From: Neodontobutis hainanensis
Taxonomy: Eukaryota > Chordata > Actinopteri > Gobiiformes > Odontobutidae
NCBI GenBank assembly: GCA_024349245.1
Contig: JALDNG010000041.1
Coordinates: 7,712,501-7,776,500 of the forward strand
Length of the DNA stretch: 64,000 nucleotides
Direction of reading: 5' to 3'
Below the pieces are notes generated by a model that saw only the letters and a program-made list of their open reading frames with translations, did no database searches and was not told the DNA's origin. Of this stretch, positions 1 through 11,546 are shown piece by piece. The stretch's first letter is position 1, and every line of letters begins with the position of its first letter. The position numbers and the translations under genes are program-made.

Positions 1-31
1 CGATTTATTTGCATAAATCAAAAAAGTGCAG

Positions 32-105
32 GGCTAGCTAGCTCAGTTGGTAGAGCACTTGTAAATATGAAAGATTACAGAAGACCCAGTTCAAATCTTG
101 GCTGG
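32..105 (+). repeat. tRNA-like remnant (SINE head or tRNA pseudogene)
   Basis: The sequence has a good Pol III A box (TAGCTCAGTTGG, starting at 39) and a B box-like AGTTCAAATCT near 89. A five-base T-stem (CCCAG/CTTGG) pairs at four of five positions. The 5' and 3' acceptor arms do not pair, so this is not a working tRNA gene. Similar AT-rich words, ATTTATTTGCATAAA at about 3-17 and GATTATTTGCACAAA at about 105-119, flank it and may be a decayed target duplication. That fits a retroposed tRNA or SINE head. Confidence 0.5.
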
Positions 106-1404
106 ATTATTTGCACAAAGGCAACACTTCACTGTTTCCAGTCAACTATTAATAAAATATTTCAATAAAGATTAATACAAAGTTTTTGTTTGTATCAAAT
201 TTCTGTCACATAACCAAACTAACGCGTTACAGAAATAATTCAGGGGCGTTCACACAGTATGTAGACCAGATCTTAGAGGAACTATTTCTGTCAAATTTGA
301 TATAATGTAATGGCTTCTTGTTTTATGTCAGCAGCCTTCAGCCAAGTCAAGCCACTTTAAGCAATTTTTTTTCTGAGACCTAATGAGACCTAACACCCCT
401 GGGTGCCTGTCTAATCTTGCTCTGATTGGTTGTTATTTGTCACTTATCATTTGCACAATTGGCTTTGTCGCTCATATTTTGGGCCGAATCTCTCATGAAG
501 TTTTGTGGTACTTTATTGGCTATGTTAGCATCACTAGCTATATAGACTAACAATGATGCAATAGCATGTGTGGCATTTTAAACTTCTGCGCCTTCACAGG
601 TACATTTTAGTTTCCCTGTCTCTGCTTTCAGCAACATGACTTCTTTCTAGAAAATGCATGGCCTGAAGTTATTTGTTTCTTTTCTTGTAAGGCATTGTAT
701 GACTTACAAACCATAACCATTTCTCACTTGTAGTCTGATGGTGTTATAGTATCTTTATTATGGTCTTTTAAAATTAAAACGTGGATTCCTGATCTGTCCA
801 AACACTACACACTTGGCAAACAAGCTCATACACAGCAGACGCGTAGATTAGTATCTGTATCTGTATTGTTTTTTTTTGATGTGCTAATCCATGGCATTAA
901 AACTCTGCATCAAAACAGTGCTCCACTCACTACAGTTGTTATTTTTCAGCCTGATGCCACAACAGTGATGCCTAAATACCCCTCTTGTGCATTGTGTGAA
1001 CCAAAGGATTAGCACCAGGCTGAAAAAAGACATGATCTGACGCCGCTAATGGTCTTAAATCTCTCGCCTTTGTTGATTTTGACAACGACAACATAAGTCT
1101 TAGTCAAACAAGCAAATAAAAAAATAGAGAGATTTGATGCTCTGAGATGTTTTATTGGTAGATGGATTAATTTAAATCTATTTTTCATAACCTAACGGCA
1201 GATGTTTCATGAAAATAAGAGAGAGTAAAAACATGTTTAATGCAACCCTATCAGTTACTCGCTGTTTAATTCACAAATTATCCATGTAATATTCTTTATT
1301 TTGATTACATTTAGGAGCTTAAATGTGAGAAAGATCTTGTTGAAGCCACATACTCTTTAGTAAAGTGTTTTACTATTATTGTTACTACAACAGCTGGTTT
1401 AGGT
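106..1404. other. No gene seen; unique-looking AT-rich DNA
   Basis: No open frame with recognisable protein similarity, RNA gene or repeat was found. All frames are broken by frequent stops. There are short homopolymers only. Confidence 0.6.
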
Positions 1405-1740
1405 TAGTTTAGTGTGTGTATCGTGTAGTGCAGTGTAGTATAATATAGTATTGTATAATGTAGTACTTAGTATTGCAGTGTTAGGTGAGTTTTAGTTCGT
1501 TACTTAGAGTAGAACATGTCAATTCCAGAAAAAGACAAAATAAAACAGGAAATGGATAAAAACACAACAAATACTAGATCTTTGACAAACCATTGAAATA
1601 AATGTTGTATAGTTTAGTTTAGTGTGCCTATGGTAAAGTGTAGTATAGTATATATATTGTATAGTACTATAGTGTTGTATAGTTGTAGAAACATAGTATA
1701 GTATAGTGTCATACATGTGTGTATTGTACTATATACTGTA
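1405..1740. repeat. Degenerate GTAGTATA-type low-complexity repeat
   Basis: Words such as GTGTAGT, GTATAGT and TATAGTAT recur across about 330 bases, interrupted around 1490-1600 by ordinary sequence. It reads as a decayed short tandem repeat with a 5-10 base unit. The short open frames across it (1519-1716 and 1614-1955, minus) are tyrosine-rich by-products of the repeat. Confidence 0.6.
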
Positions 1741-2640
1741 ACCCTGTAATTAACTACATTAAACCAAAAAGTAAGTTTGAAACTTTGTAAAATGTGGTTC
1801 ATATAATTGTCTTTTGTACAATTTAAAAAGAAAACAAAAGTACAACAAAGTTTAACAAAATCACATTCTATCCTTACATACTGTATGTATATAGATTCAT
1901 AAATAACCAATTTAAATTTTTGCATTTTAGCTTTGTATGACGTGGAGTGTAGCACAGCTCAGTGAAGTGTAATGGCATAGCATCAAACAGCATAGCTTTC
2001 ATTATGATGACAAAGTTGACTTTTCTTCCTTCAAAACAAAAGGTTTTAAATGAATAGATGGTTCTGAATAGTCAATAATTACTGTAAATGATAATAATGT
2101 ACTGATTAAAGTCTGGAACAAACAAGATGGGAGTGCAAAAAAGGCTCAGAAGTGTTTCAAAATAATTCAACTGTCTCGAATTTTACCACAGTTAGCTCAA
2201 TTATTTATTAGAAAAGTAAGACTACAAAAGTTCTGGGACCCTCACCTTAAACTGCAAGAGGTCTAAAAAAATAATTCTTCTCTTCAGATGAGGTTCAAAG
2301 TCCTATATATATAGTTATAGTCTTGGGATTAATCCTTGTTAAATTAGATTTGAGCACTAGTTCAGCCTTAAATTTATAAGTTTAGTCCAACCTTTATCAT
2401 TGGTAAATCATAGTTGGAACATGTTACAGGCCTAGTTTTAGTCCTGTTAGACCCCTGCGTTTTGACTTAAGTAAAGTCTCTTAGTGTACTACAGAATAAC
2501 CCACTAATAATTTCATAACAGACAGACAATACAAGGTCATACGGTTTCCAAATATTTGCTCATAGTCTTTAAAGTTTTGTTGTTGAACACAACTGTCCAA
2601 CGTGAGTGGAGTTGAGGTCAGTTTCTGTGCAGACCCCTCA
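1741..2640. other. No gene or repeat recognised
   Basis: AT-rich unique-looking sequence. It has no long open frame and no recognisable transposon. Confidence 0.55.
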
Positions 2641-2925
2641 CTTTAAACCTTTGTCTGTGATTTGCAGCATTAATATTCATACTCATATTCTCTCAGCCGC
2701 AGACTAATCACTTCCTGTTTACTCACGCCCAAATGCTTTTGGTAATTTTTTGTCATTAATCTGTTTTTGCTTGACTTTCTGCTTGTAGCCACAAAGTGTT
2801 TTTATTGTTTCTGATGTTGTGCATTAAAGCCCTCATGATTAAACTTGGGCCAATCAGAACGACGGAAGGCCTGGGATTACCGCAGTAACATCTGGGGACG
2901 ATGCTAATGGCCCGCATATGTTTTT
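2641..2925. promoter_or_regulatory. Candidate non-coding regulatory block (weak)
   Basis: This block is compositionally richer than its neighbours. It has several homeodomain-core words (CATTAATATTC, GTCATTAATCTG, CATGATTAAAC) and a CCAAT box (GGGCCAATCAGAACG) within 285 bases. There is no coding potential. The call is by appearance only. Confidence 0.2.
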
Positions 2926-5900
2926 AAGGTTTAGATTTAAAAACCAACATGTTGCTCTTTACATTTATCTCTGAGAGTGACTGAGACTGGAGTGTGGCCG
3001 GATTGGAGCTGATAACCGTCTTCTAAAATAAGTAAATCACAACTGAGTGCAGCTGCCATCATTAACCAAAGTACCACTGATGACGGGAGACCCACCCAAA
3101 CTGTACGAGCGTCCCTGAGCACTTAAGAAAGCCCAAATAGCCCCATCTGTCAATTTTACACTGGGTGACTCTTACTTAGCGCAGAGCTCCTGTAAGTGTA
3201 ATATGCAGTAGGGATTTCATAAAAGCACACAAACCTCAGAGACACAAACATATTTATGATCTCAGCTCGGGGTTTAATCCTCGTTTTCGAGGAAAGGCAA
3301 CAGTAGTTTAAGAGTCAGCTGTGGGGCACAAAAAGGCAACTCAGGCCAACTGAAAATGTTTTATTTCTCCTTTTGTGAAAGCATGTGCAAGCATTTTGGT
3401 ATAACTTTATCTGAATTTGAAAGTTTTGCATCTAGAAAGAAAGAAACTTTTTCAAAAGAGTAACTCAATATTTGGCTTAATCTAGGAAGATTTGGAGAAA
3501 TGTTGGTGAGCTTTTTATGTTGAGCCATGTGTTTGCGTTTGTGTTGCAAATTGTAAAAGCAAATATACTTTGACACACAATGCCAGTAACTCCTAATTGT
3601 GTGTACCTTTCGTTAGTGTTTATTAGTGAATGTGCTTGGATGTTGTCATATTCAGTGTGCTTACATGGAATCCTATGCATATTGCAGCTTATGAACAAAT
3701 CTCATTTATCTTTGAGGCCCTGCACATGGAATACTCAAACAGCACAAAGGTGGTCACTACCTTCAATACATCGTCTGTGGATATACTGGGGATTGTTCTA
3801 ACATAGTGTACACATGACTTCTTCTCTCTGAAATGTAAGATCATTTTTGTAGAAAACAAGAAATCCTTACATTTTTACAGTACATAGCATAAACATTCAC
3901 CAAAAGGCTTTAAATTTCAGGGTCATCTTTGAAGCATTTATGTTTCAGACACAGTTTTAAGATGATTCGCTGAAAGTGTAATCGCTAGATAAACGTTACA
4001 TATTTAAATCTCTTCCTCTTTTTTTAAAACCTTACTCGTTCTCTGATCCGGTCAAGCTGCTAAATCTCGCTCTTCTATTTGAAACCTAAAGTGCACATGC
4101 AGACCTCACATTTAAGAGAAAGTAGATCTGTCTGACTGGTGTCTTTGCCTTTTGTTTCATACTTTCCCTTATTAGAAACACAAACTGCACAACGTGTACT
4201 CTGTCATGTTGAACGATCAATTTAGCAGTGCAGTTACAATAAAGAGAAAACTATAATCATAAACTTGCATAAAGTTGTACAAAGTAATTAATGACCCCAC
4301 AGAAGTAAGCAGCTCAGGGCCTTTGAGTTTTAATTTGTCCCTGCACTACAAATTAAATACAAGGAACAGACAAAGGCTACTTTCTTGTTTGTGTCTTTTT
4401 TCCTTCTATTCATCGTCTTCCAACTTCCCTCTCCCCAGACACTTCCTCGGGGTCTCCTCATTTATCGTTATTTTAATTCATTTAAAGCAGACATCGTCAC
4501 AACCTGTGTCTGATGGAAAATCAGCTTTGCTCCACTGAACATACGCCTTTCATTAGCCGACCTCAAATTCAACAAAAGTACAATTAAGCCTAATTGTTGG
4601 CAAGAAAATCCTACCAGGAATAAATCCCCTTTCTTCTGATTTGTTATTTTTATTGCTTAACAGTCTACCAGTCCTTAACCTTGCCAGGAATATTAATCCT
4701 CAGTCAAGTACTGGGTTACTTAAGGACCAAGACTAAGATTACTGGACCCAGATTAAATGTTAATACCAGTTCTGACAGAATATGTGTGGTGTACAGTGTG
4801 AATAGATCCTATATGTCACAGATGTGGGATAGGTTCCATATGTGCTCGGTCTAACGCTTTAAACCTCTGAGATGTCCAAATACACAACACAAATACACTT
4901 TTTCTCTTTTAATGTGAATATGCAATTCACATGAAATGATAATACATTTAATAAATTAAATATTTTCCAGCTAGTGACTTGATGAGAATTACTACAGTCA
5001 AAACCTTTTTAATCAAATGACAAACATTTAATTCCCGGTTACTTCGGAGTTGATTAATGCTCTTGAGAGTGAAATATTGCCTCATTATTAACTGTGTGTT
5101 CCTCTTGATACTTTGCCCCCAATTAAACACACACACACACAGTCTTTTGTCCATACACACTCACTGAAACATAGAAGCTAATCTGTTTCTATTATCTGAA
5201 AATAGGGAGACCATTACTATATATTACCACCATATCACCAAAGACAAATGACAAGTGTGAACATACTATGCATAACATCTGGTGACACATATGGATACTA
5301 GAGGAGCTATGGAGGCTGAAAAAGAAATCAGTCTCTTTAAAACTACACTGAAAGCATGGTTTAAGGCAAACGGGAGCTCAGTGAGAACGTCAGAATAAAC
5401 TGTGGTGATGTGTGGTAATGGTGTTGATATAGGTCAAATAGGCATCAGGTCATTGAGCGGCTGTACTCAGCAGTGTATGACTGGAGTGTATTCAAGGCAC
5501 ATGAACTCTTTTAGGGTCTGTACATTAAGACCTTATGGTATGTACAGCTGAAGAGGAACATCAGTACAGTAGTCTGTAATCTGACCAGCTTTAATGTAAA
5601 GACTTAACCATTTCTTGACTTTTTCTTATGTAAATAAAAACAAAAAGGATTTCGCCATAATGGAAATAATGTGTGGTTTGTTCTTGTAATTGTTTTGTTA
5701 AACTCTGCAAGACTATACAAGTATAATGTGTATATACACTGTTCAAACACATTTTCAAGACTTAATGTCATCCTATCAGGTGATTATACTAGTTTGCCAT
5801 TTTGGTTGGCATTCTTCGCTGGCACCGCCAAAGGAAATCACTATCCTCCATTAAATATTTAGATATTATGTAGCTACAGGCTCAAAGCAACGCAGTTGTT

Positions 5901-6691
5901 TCATGAAATGAGCATAACCTCACTCTAATCAAAGTGTAGCGACACATTTAAACTAAGCTGTTTATGTTTCTGTGGTTTATTTTTCTAAATAGGCAATACA
6001 AACTATTAAACAAGGTATGAGTCTGAAATAAACTGTAAAATCTCATCAACACTGTTTCTGCTTTGAACTCCAAGACGAGGGCTTACAGGAGTTGAGGTTT
6101 CAACACTGCATGCAAGGCAAACCTAACTACAAAACAAATCTAGTACTTAATAAACCTCTCCAATAAGAGTTTGTGTCTGATGAGACTGCACACTAAAAAC
6201 TTTACTGTACATTGTATCTGTTTGGAGTGGTAAGAAATAAAACTGCTAAAACCAAGAGAGTCTATGAAGCAACTCAATCCAGATCTCCAGCTGTATTATC
6301 CATAACACACCAAATGTTTAGCACCATTTATAATTCTTTTTTCCATAATCTGAAAGCCCAACCAGCAAATATTTAGGCAGTTATCATTTATTAGTTTCAA
6401 CATCTAAGTGTTTGAGTGATAAGAAAGGACAGACATGTGGTTGTGCTTTACCTTTTAGTTAAAACACTGAAAGAAAAGAGATTATTAGGGCTTTCAGCAC
6501 CATAGACAGCGGCAGAGTAACACTGTAGTTATATAAACTTTTAATTACTAATGAAGTATATTACGTTATGTTTCTTGAAACTGAGCACAGCTGGAAAAAA
6601 GCACACATTTGTACCTTAGGATTTGGGTTTTTCTGAACTTGATTGATTTTTCTATTTTTTTTATGTGAAAGCAAAACAAACAGATATCTCT
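2926..6691. other. No gene seen
   Basis: Short open frames (up to about 87 codons) show no recognisable domains. A small CA run lies at about 5128-5142. No transposon ends were found. Confidence 0.55.
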
Positions 6692-6911
6692 CCGCCAAGA
6701 CACATTTACATTTACATTTATTTATTTAGCTGACGCTTTTATCCAAAGCAACTTACATTGTTCTACAGTAATTTCCAATGTCACAAAGGTGGGTTAAGTG
6801 TCTTGCCCAAGGACACAACGACAGTATGAACTGTCGGGAGAGTGAGAATCAAACCGCCTACCTTCCAGTTGAAGGACGACCGCTCTACCCACTGAGCTAC
6901 TGCCGCCAAGA
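6692..6911 (-). mobile_element. tRNA-derived SINE with 9-bp target duplications
   Basis: A SINE inserted in minus orientation. From its right edge it has a tRNA-like head with an A box (GTAGCTCAGTGGGTAG) and a B box (GGTTTGATTC). A body with TGTCCTTGGGCAAGACACTT follows, then the tail TGGATAAAAGCGTCAGCTAA and a TAAATG-type simple tail. The identical 9-mer CCGCCAAGA occurs at 6692-6700 and 6903-6911, directly bounding the element, as expected of LINE-driven target-primed insertion. The head, body and 3' tail belong to widespread fish SINEs. The exact family name is not assigned. Confidence 0.85.
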
Positions 6912-7600
6912 TGCCATATATGTCCACGTGGTCTAATAAGGATGTCAACCACAAAGATAACAGGTAAACAAATTAACAGGTGCCTTAGATGCTAATACAA
7001 TACAGAGAAGTTTCCCCTAAAACTTAGGAATATAAAACTATATAATATATCTAATGAGAATTCAATTAAGACTAGTAATTTCACCAATTAAGCATCACTC
7101 AATTGTTCTAAACATATTTCCATTTAAGTGACATTTAAGTGACCTGGTTCCTAAAGAAACTTGTTTAAGTTTCTAGTCTTTGGGCTCTTTTACCTGTGTC
7201 ACTGTGCGTTGACAGTCCCAAATCCTTGGAGATGATGTGACTGATGTGTAACGCCCCTCTCTCCCGTTCGTCTTCCTCCTCCTCCAGCTGCTCATTTGTT
7301 TCCTTCCTCCTTCCTTCCTTTCCTTCTTTCCCGTTTCGTCTGTCATGTCACAGTGTGTCCTGCGGGATCAGGGAAATGATTAAAGAAGACAGTTTCAAAT
7401 ACCTTTCAAGTCTCTCCCTGATGGCAGTGCAAAGTAGGTGGGCACGGACAAGGTGGGAGCTGGAAAGCAGTTTGATGATAGGCGTGTACAGATTTCAATA
7501 GGTCACCTTTAGAAAGTGTAGGGTAGGACACACTGAATACTGATTTGTTTAATTGTAAAGTGCCAGATTGGTCCTTGAGTTTGCTAAATATAGATTGGAT
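6912..7600. other. No gene seen; small tandem duplication
   Basis: The 11-mer ATTTAAGTGAC is duplicated head-to-tail at 7122-7143. A CT-rich stretch lies at about 7255-7335. No coding or transposon signal was recognised. Confidence 0.55.
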
Positions 7601-7829
7601 AGAGCAATGTTTCCCAAACAAAGGGTCGGTAGAAACAAATGGGTTGTAGAAGAGTTTACTCACTATAAAAAATTGACTGACATACTAATCATACGGACAA
7701 AAAAGGAAAAAAGGGAAACCATTAAGTAATGGACCTATTAGGCATTAAATGATAATTTACAAAAAAATAAAAAGACCAAACAATGCTAAACCAAAAACTT
7801 GGGTCACAAGGCACAAGAAAAAACTGATG
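7601..7829. repeat. Decayed hAT-like non-autonomous remnant
   Basis: The left part reads GCAATGTTTCCCAAACAAAG then GGTCGG, close to the common TTCTCAAACTTTGGGTCGGGACC-type end of vertebrate hAT-related elements. The right part has TTGGGTCACAAGGCAC near 7799, in the matching inverted sense. It abuts the left end of the Tc1 element. No clear target duplication was found, so the family call is tentative. Confidence 0.35.
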
Positions 7830-8808
7830 TACAGTGCATCTGGAAAGTATTCACAACGCTTCGCTTTTTACACGTTTTGTTATGTTACAGCCTTATTCCA
7901 AAATTAATTTAATGTATTATTCGGCTTAAATTTAAGTCTTTTTGAGTGAAATGTTACAAGATTGTCACACCTATTTTTGGAAAGTTTCTCCCATTCTTTT
8001 TAGCAGAACCTCTCAAGCTTCTTTCCTCCAGACATGGTGCTTGCTATTCAAGCCAAAAGTTCAATCTTTGTTTCATCAGACCAGAGAATTTTGTTTCTAA
8101 TTGTCTGAGAGTCCTTCAGGTGCCTTTTTGTAAAGTCCAGGTGGGTTGTCATGTGCCTTTTACTTAGGTGTGGCTTCTGTCCGTATCTCTACCAAACAGG
8201 CCTGATTGGTGGAGGGCTGCAGAGATGGTTGTTCTTCTGGAAGTTTCTCCTTTCTCCACAGAGACACTCTGGAGCTCTGTCAGACTGACCAACGGGTTCT
8301 TGGTCACCTCCCTGACTAAGGCCTTCTCCCTGATTGCTCAGTTTGGCCAGCTCTAGGAGGAGTCTGGGTGGTTCCAAACTTTTTCCATTTAAAGATGATG
8401 GAGGCCACTGTGCTCATTGGAACTTTCAATGCTGCAGACATTTTTCTGTGCCCTTCCCCAGATCTGTGCCTCAATACAATCCTGTCTCGGAGGTCACAGA
8501 CAATTCCTTGGACTTCATGACTTGGTTGGGGCCTTATAAAAACAGGTGTGGGCTTTTCAAAATCATGTCCAATCGACTGAATTTACCACAGGTGGACTCC
8601 AATCAAGATGTAGAAGCATCTCGAGGAGGATCAGTGGGAAAAGGATGTACCTGAGCTCATTTTTGAGTGTCATGGCAAAGGTTGTAAATACTAGTAGTAA
8701 GTACATACATAAGTACATACAGCAAAGATTTCATACAGCCTTCTTTGACGTTTTCATTATGGAGTATTGTTTGTAGAATATTAATGCAAATAATGAATTT
8801 GATTCGAT
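7830..8808 (-). mobile_element. Tc1/mariner-type DNA transposon, internally deleted
   Basis: The left end begins TA then CAGTGCATCTGGAAAGTATTC and continues GTTATGTTACAGCCTTATTC, the characteristic terminal inverted repeat of a widespread fish Tc1-like element. The right side carries ACGTTTTCATTATGGAGTAT and an AATGAATTTGATTCGATTT block but stops near 8808 before reaching the outer end, so the right terminus is lost. The interior encodes transposase on the minus strand with a large central deletion close to 8019-8021. A usual copy is about 1.6 kb; this one is under 1 kb and cannot be mobile by itself. Confidence 0.88.
7935..8519 (-). pseudogene. Tc1-type transposase pseudogene
   Basis: Remains of a DDE/D transposase that would bind the inverted repeats and cut and paste the element at TA sites. 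Reading on the minus strand, an ATG at 8519 opens MKSKELSV, the usual Tc1-family start. The frame breaks after a few codons by a one-base loss, with a TGA at about 8476. Downstream, helix-turn-helix and linker sequence can be followed in shifted frames. The first catalytic aspartate survives in ILWSDETK (about 8070-8090). The sequence then jumps at about 8019-8021 to C-terminal coding sequence, removing the region that holds the second aspartate and the third acidic residue. It is dead by frameshift and by loss of catalytic residues. Confidence 0.85.
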
Positions 8809-10380
8809 TTACGTCTGTTTAGCCAAAGGGTTATAAGTGGTATATAAAGTTGAACATGTGTGATTGCTGACCAATAGTAGCATGACGGTGACGCCTGTTA
8901 AATCCCATATAAATATCTAATCTAATTTAAACAGATGTAATATACTCCAGTTAATGTGGTGTTCATTGTAACATGTGCTGGGGTCCCCTCTGCTGCTCAC
9001 TGTGGCATGACAGCCTGTGTGCACGTGTGAATACTTATCAGTGTAGCCTACGTATGTACACGGGTGTATGCGTAACACAGAGAGATAATGAGATCTTGCT
9101 CAGCTGAGGCCTGGTCTTCATCCCCAGAAGCCCTGGTCTCATTTCAGAGAGAAACCTCTGAATATGAGCACCTCTGGCAAAAACGCAAACCTACTCTAAA
9201 GCAGACAGATCCGAACACAGCTTAAGCCTTTAAACCTGGATGAAAAGTGTGTGCTGTGTAGAAACAGTAACAATGTTTGAGACGCTGTTACGGTCTGTGG
9301 TGTGGCAGGTAGGGCTGCTTTCACTACGTCCCATTGGAATATATATGGATTGTGCTTAGTTAAAGTTGGTCTAATAGGATTTACAATATATTCATCAAGA
9401 AAGTCATTGATTCAATTCTTAGACTGATTAGAGAGGCACACATGTTTAGATGCATAGATGAATATAAATTACCCATTTAAGATGTGAATGGTAAGTGACA
9501 ATTATTCAGGATGTGACCCACCTGCAGCAGGATAAGTGAAAGAAAATGAAAGAATGTTTTGAGCAGGTTTGGAAGTGCCAGTACAGGTCACAAAAGGCAA
9601 ATCTAAGAGCTTGATGAACCAGATGCATGGTACTTCATTAATCATAGTTTACTTTTATACATAACAATTCTCGTGAATAATATCCCATTACCTTTAGCAA
9701 ATGTCAATGACCAAAAATGAAACCATGGTAATATTTTGGTAAAAAAAAACAACAAAAGTGTCCAACAAATTTATTTAACTTATTTGTTTGTTTGTTGTTA
9801 CTTAATTTATAAATTATTGAAATTAATGGTTGTTTGTTTCCTTTGGTAACATTGCTGAATGTTTAAATATTTGATTTATAAATTGTAACCCATTCTCGGA
9901 CATTATTTTTAACTATATTATTTTATATAAGTCTATATAGTTTGTTTTTATGTTAAAAATAAACAATAAAAATAAGATTAGCATAAAAAACAATAATTAA
10001 TGAAGTTTCTAGTATGTTTTTAATATTCCTTTCTACATTTGATTAAAAACACATTAAAACTGGTTTGTTACATTAATCCTAAATATTTTAAAAATAAGTG
10101 TTAGAGGTGCCATGTTTATTTCATTTCTGTGCCTTTTCCACAACTTCCTCCAAATAGATCCCTGACTTTTCAATAACCTGGTAATTCCCTTACTTTTACA
10201 AATTTTCCATGACCATATGAACCCCATTACACTCTAAAATATGGAGGTATGTACGTTTGTGTGACTCCCATCATTCCCATTCACTTTCCTCCTACACCTC
10301 TCCCTTTGCCTGCCAGCTCGCTCCGCTCCACCAAAGCTATCACTGCTCTCCTTTTCTTTTTGGCATTGTTCAAACCAAAT
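8809..10380. other. No gene seen; AT-rich
   Basis: The 9,720-10,090 part is strongly AT-rich with TTTGTTTG runs. No exon-like open frame or recognisable repeat was found. Confidence 0.55.
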
Positions 10381-10560
10381 GGAAACAAGGTAATTAGCTT
10401 GTTACAATTAAAGCGAGACGAGCGGATGAATTGTAATCACCCGCAATGGAGTTCCTGCTTCCTCCCCTGCAGCCTCCAACAGGCCAGCTGAGCTATCCTC
10501 ATTTGCATAATTAAAATATACAAATGATAATGGATTTTGTAGTCAATGTCCAGAGGCTGC
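10381..10560. promoter_or_regulatory. Candidate enhancer-like block with POU/homeodomain sites
   Basis: Dense, non-repetitive sequence contains GGTAATTAGC, TTACAATTAAAG, an octamer with adjacent homeodomain core (ATTTGCATAATTAA at 10501-10514) and ACAAATGATAATGG. Motif clustering at this level with no coding potential is typical of conserved vertebrate developmental enhancers. Conservation was not tested. Confidence 0.35.
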
Positions 10561-10719
10561 AGAGGTAGGGATGAGAAGAAAATATGAAATCACAAAAACA
10601 ACCCCGCACTAGCCGCCTCGCCTAAAGGGGAGGGGAAGGATAGGTGAAGAAACGGGAAGGTGTGCCGATAATGAAGGATGAAGAAATAAAAAAACTGAAA
10701 GAGTGACAATGAGGAGGTG

Positions 10720-10850
10720 CAGAATAAAAGGTGGACCAATTACATTTGCAAATAGCACACGGCTGGCCCTGGCCTGCGTTGCCCTCCCTCTAGGGAAGCC
10801 TTTCGCCTGATTACATGAAATTGGGATAGAATTAAACATCTAAGAGTTGT
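10720..10850. promoter_or_regulatory. Second enhancer-like block next to the first
   Basis: It contains CCAATTACATTTGCAAATAG with the palindromic octamer ATTTGCAAAT, then a GC-richer segment (CTGGCCCTGGCCTGCGTTG) and GATTACATGAAATTGG. No repeat signature or coding potential was seen. It lies about 160 bases after the previous block and may be part of the same element. Confidence 0.3.
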
Positions 10851-11377
10851 CCTAAGACAAACCAAAATGAAATTAGCACCCGACTTTTTTTCTTACCTTG
10901 GAGCGCTACAGAGCTGCACAACAGGGAGCAAAGGAGAGATGAAGGGATTTTTGCAATTAGGTGAGGGACAATGTCAGTGAAATTAGGCCTTAGAGCTCAA
11001 TTCTTTCTCTGATGCTTTCTTTTCTTTCTCTTTCTCTTCTGGCATTTGGTTGGAGTTTTCTTAGTTCTTTCTGCTGTAGGAAAGTTTAGAGGCGTTTGGA
11101 ACAGCTGCGATCTCTTGGCAATGTTGTAATAGCTTCACAAAAACACAAACAAAATGGTAACATTGCTGTGCCAACATTGGACACACAAGGATTTGGCTTC
11201 TATAGTGGCTCAGTGTACAATATGAGTGGCATTAGAGTGAGCCCAGAGCACCGGGCACTGCCCCAACAAACAAACTGAATGACTCTCCAGTCACATAACA
11301 AACCTCAAACACTCAAGGATCCAACATGTTCGAGGGGTTACTCTGAAAGTAGGATCCTACTTTTAAATTTCTTTAAG
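10851..11377. other. No gene seen
   Basis: Contains a TTTCTTT-rich pyrimidine stretch at about 11,000-11,040. No recognisable coding or mobile sequence. Confidence 0.55.
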
Positions 11378-11546
11378 GAAAATAAAGAAAGGTTTTTATT
11401 TCAGCCTTTATTTGATTAGACAGTAGATAAAGAAAGAGGGGAAACATTTTGGGGAAAACGACCCAGATGAGAATCAAACCCGGGTCTCCCAAGCATATAG
11501 GATGCACGCTACTGGGTGAGCCACCAAGGTGCCCTGAAAATGAAGA
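11378..11546 (-). mobile_element. tRNA-derived SINE of a second type
   Basis: In minus orientation the element starts with GGCACCTTGGTGGCTCACCC (A box) and has the B box CCCGGGTTTGATTCTC. It runs through TTTCCCCAAAATGTTTCCCC into an AATAAAGGCTGAAAT tail. This head/AATAAAGGC-tail layout is a common teleost SINE. Flanking near-identical 11-mers, GAAAATAAAGA at 11378-11388 and GAAAATGAAGA at 11536-11546, are a probable target duplication with one mismatch. The element itself is about 147 bases. It is not the same family as the SINE at 6.7 kb, since the body lacks CCTTGGGCAAG. Confidence 0.75.

Noticed and set aside
32..105. Functional tRNA gene
   Set aside because: Acceptor arms do not pair and the anticodon arm is not a clean stem; better read as a retroposed remnant.
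8168..8654. Several open frames on both strands inside the Tc1 element
   Set aside because: Shadows of the frameshifted minus-strand transposase.
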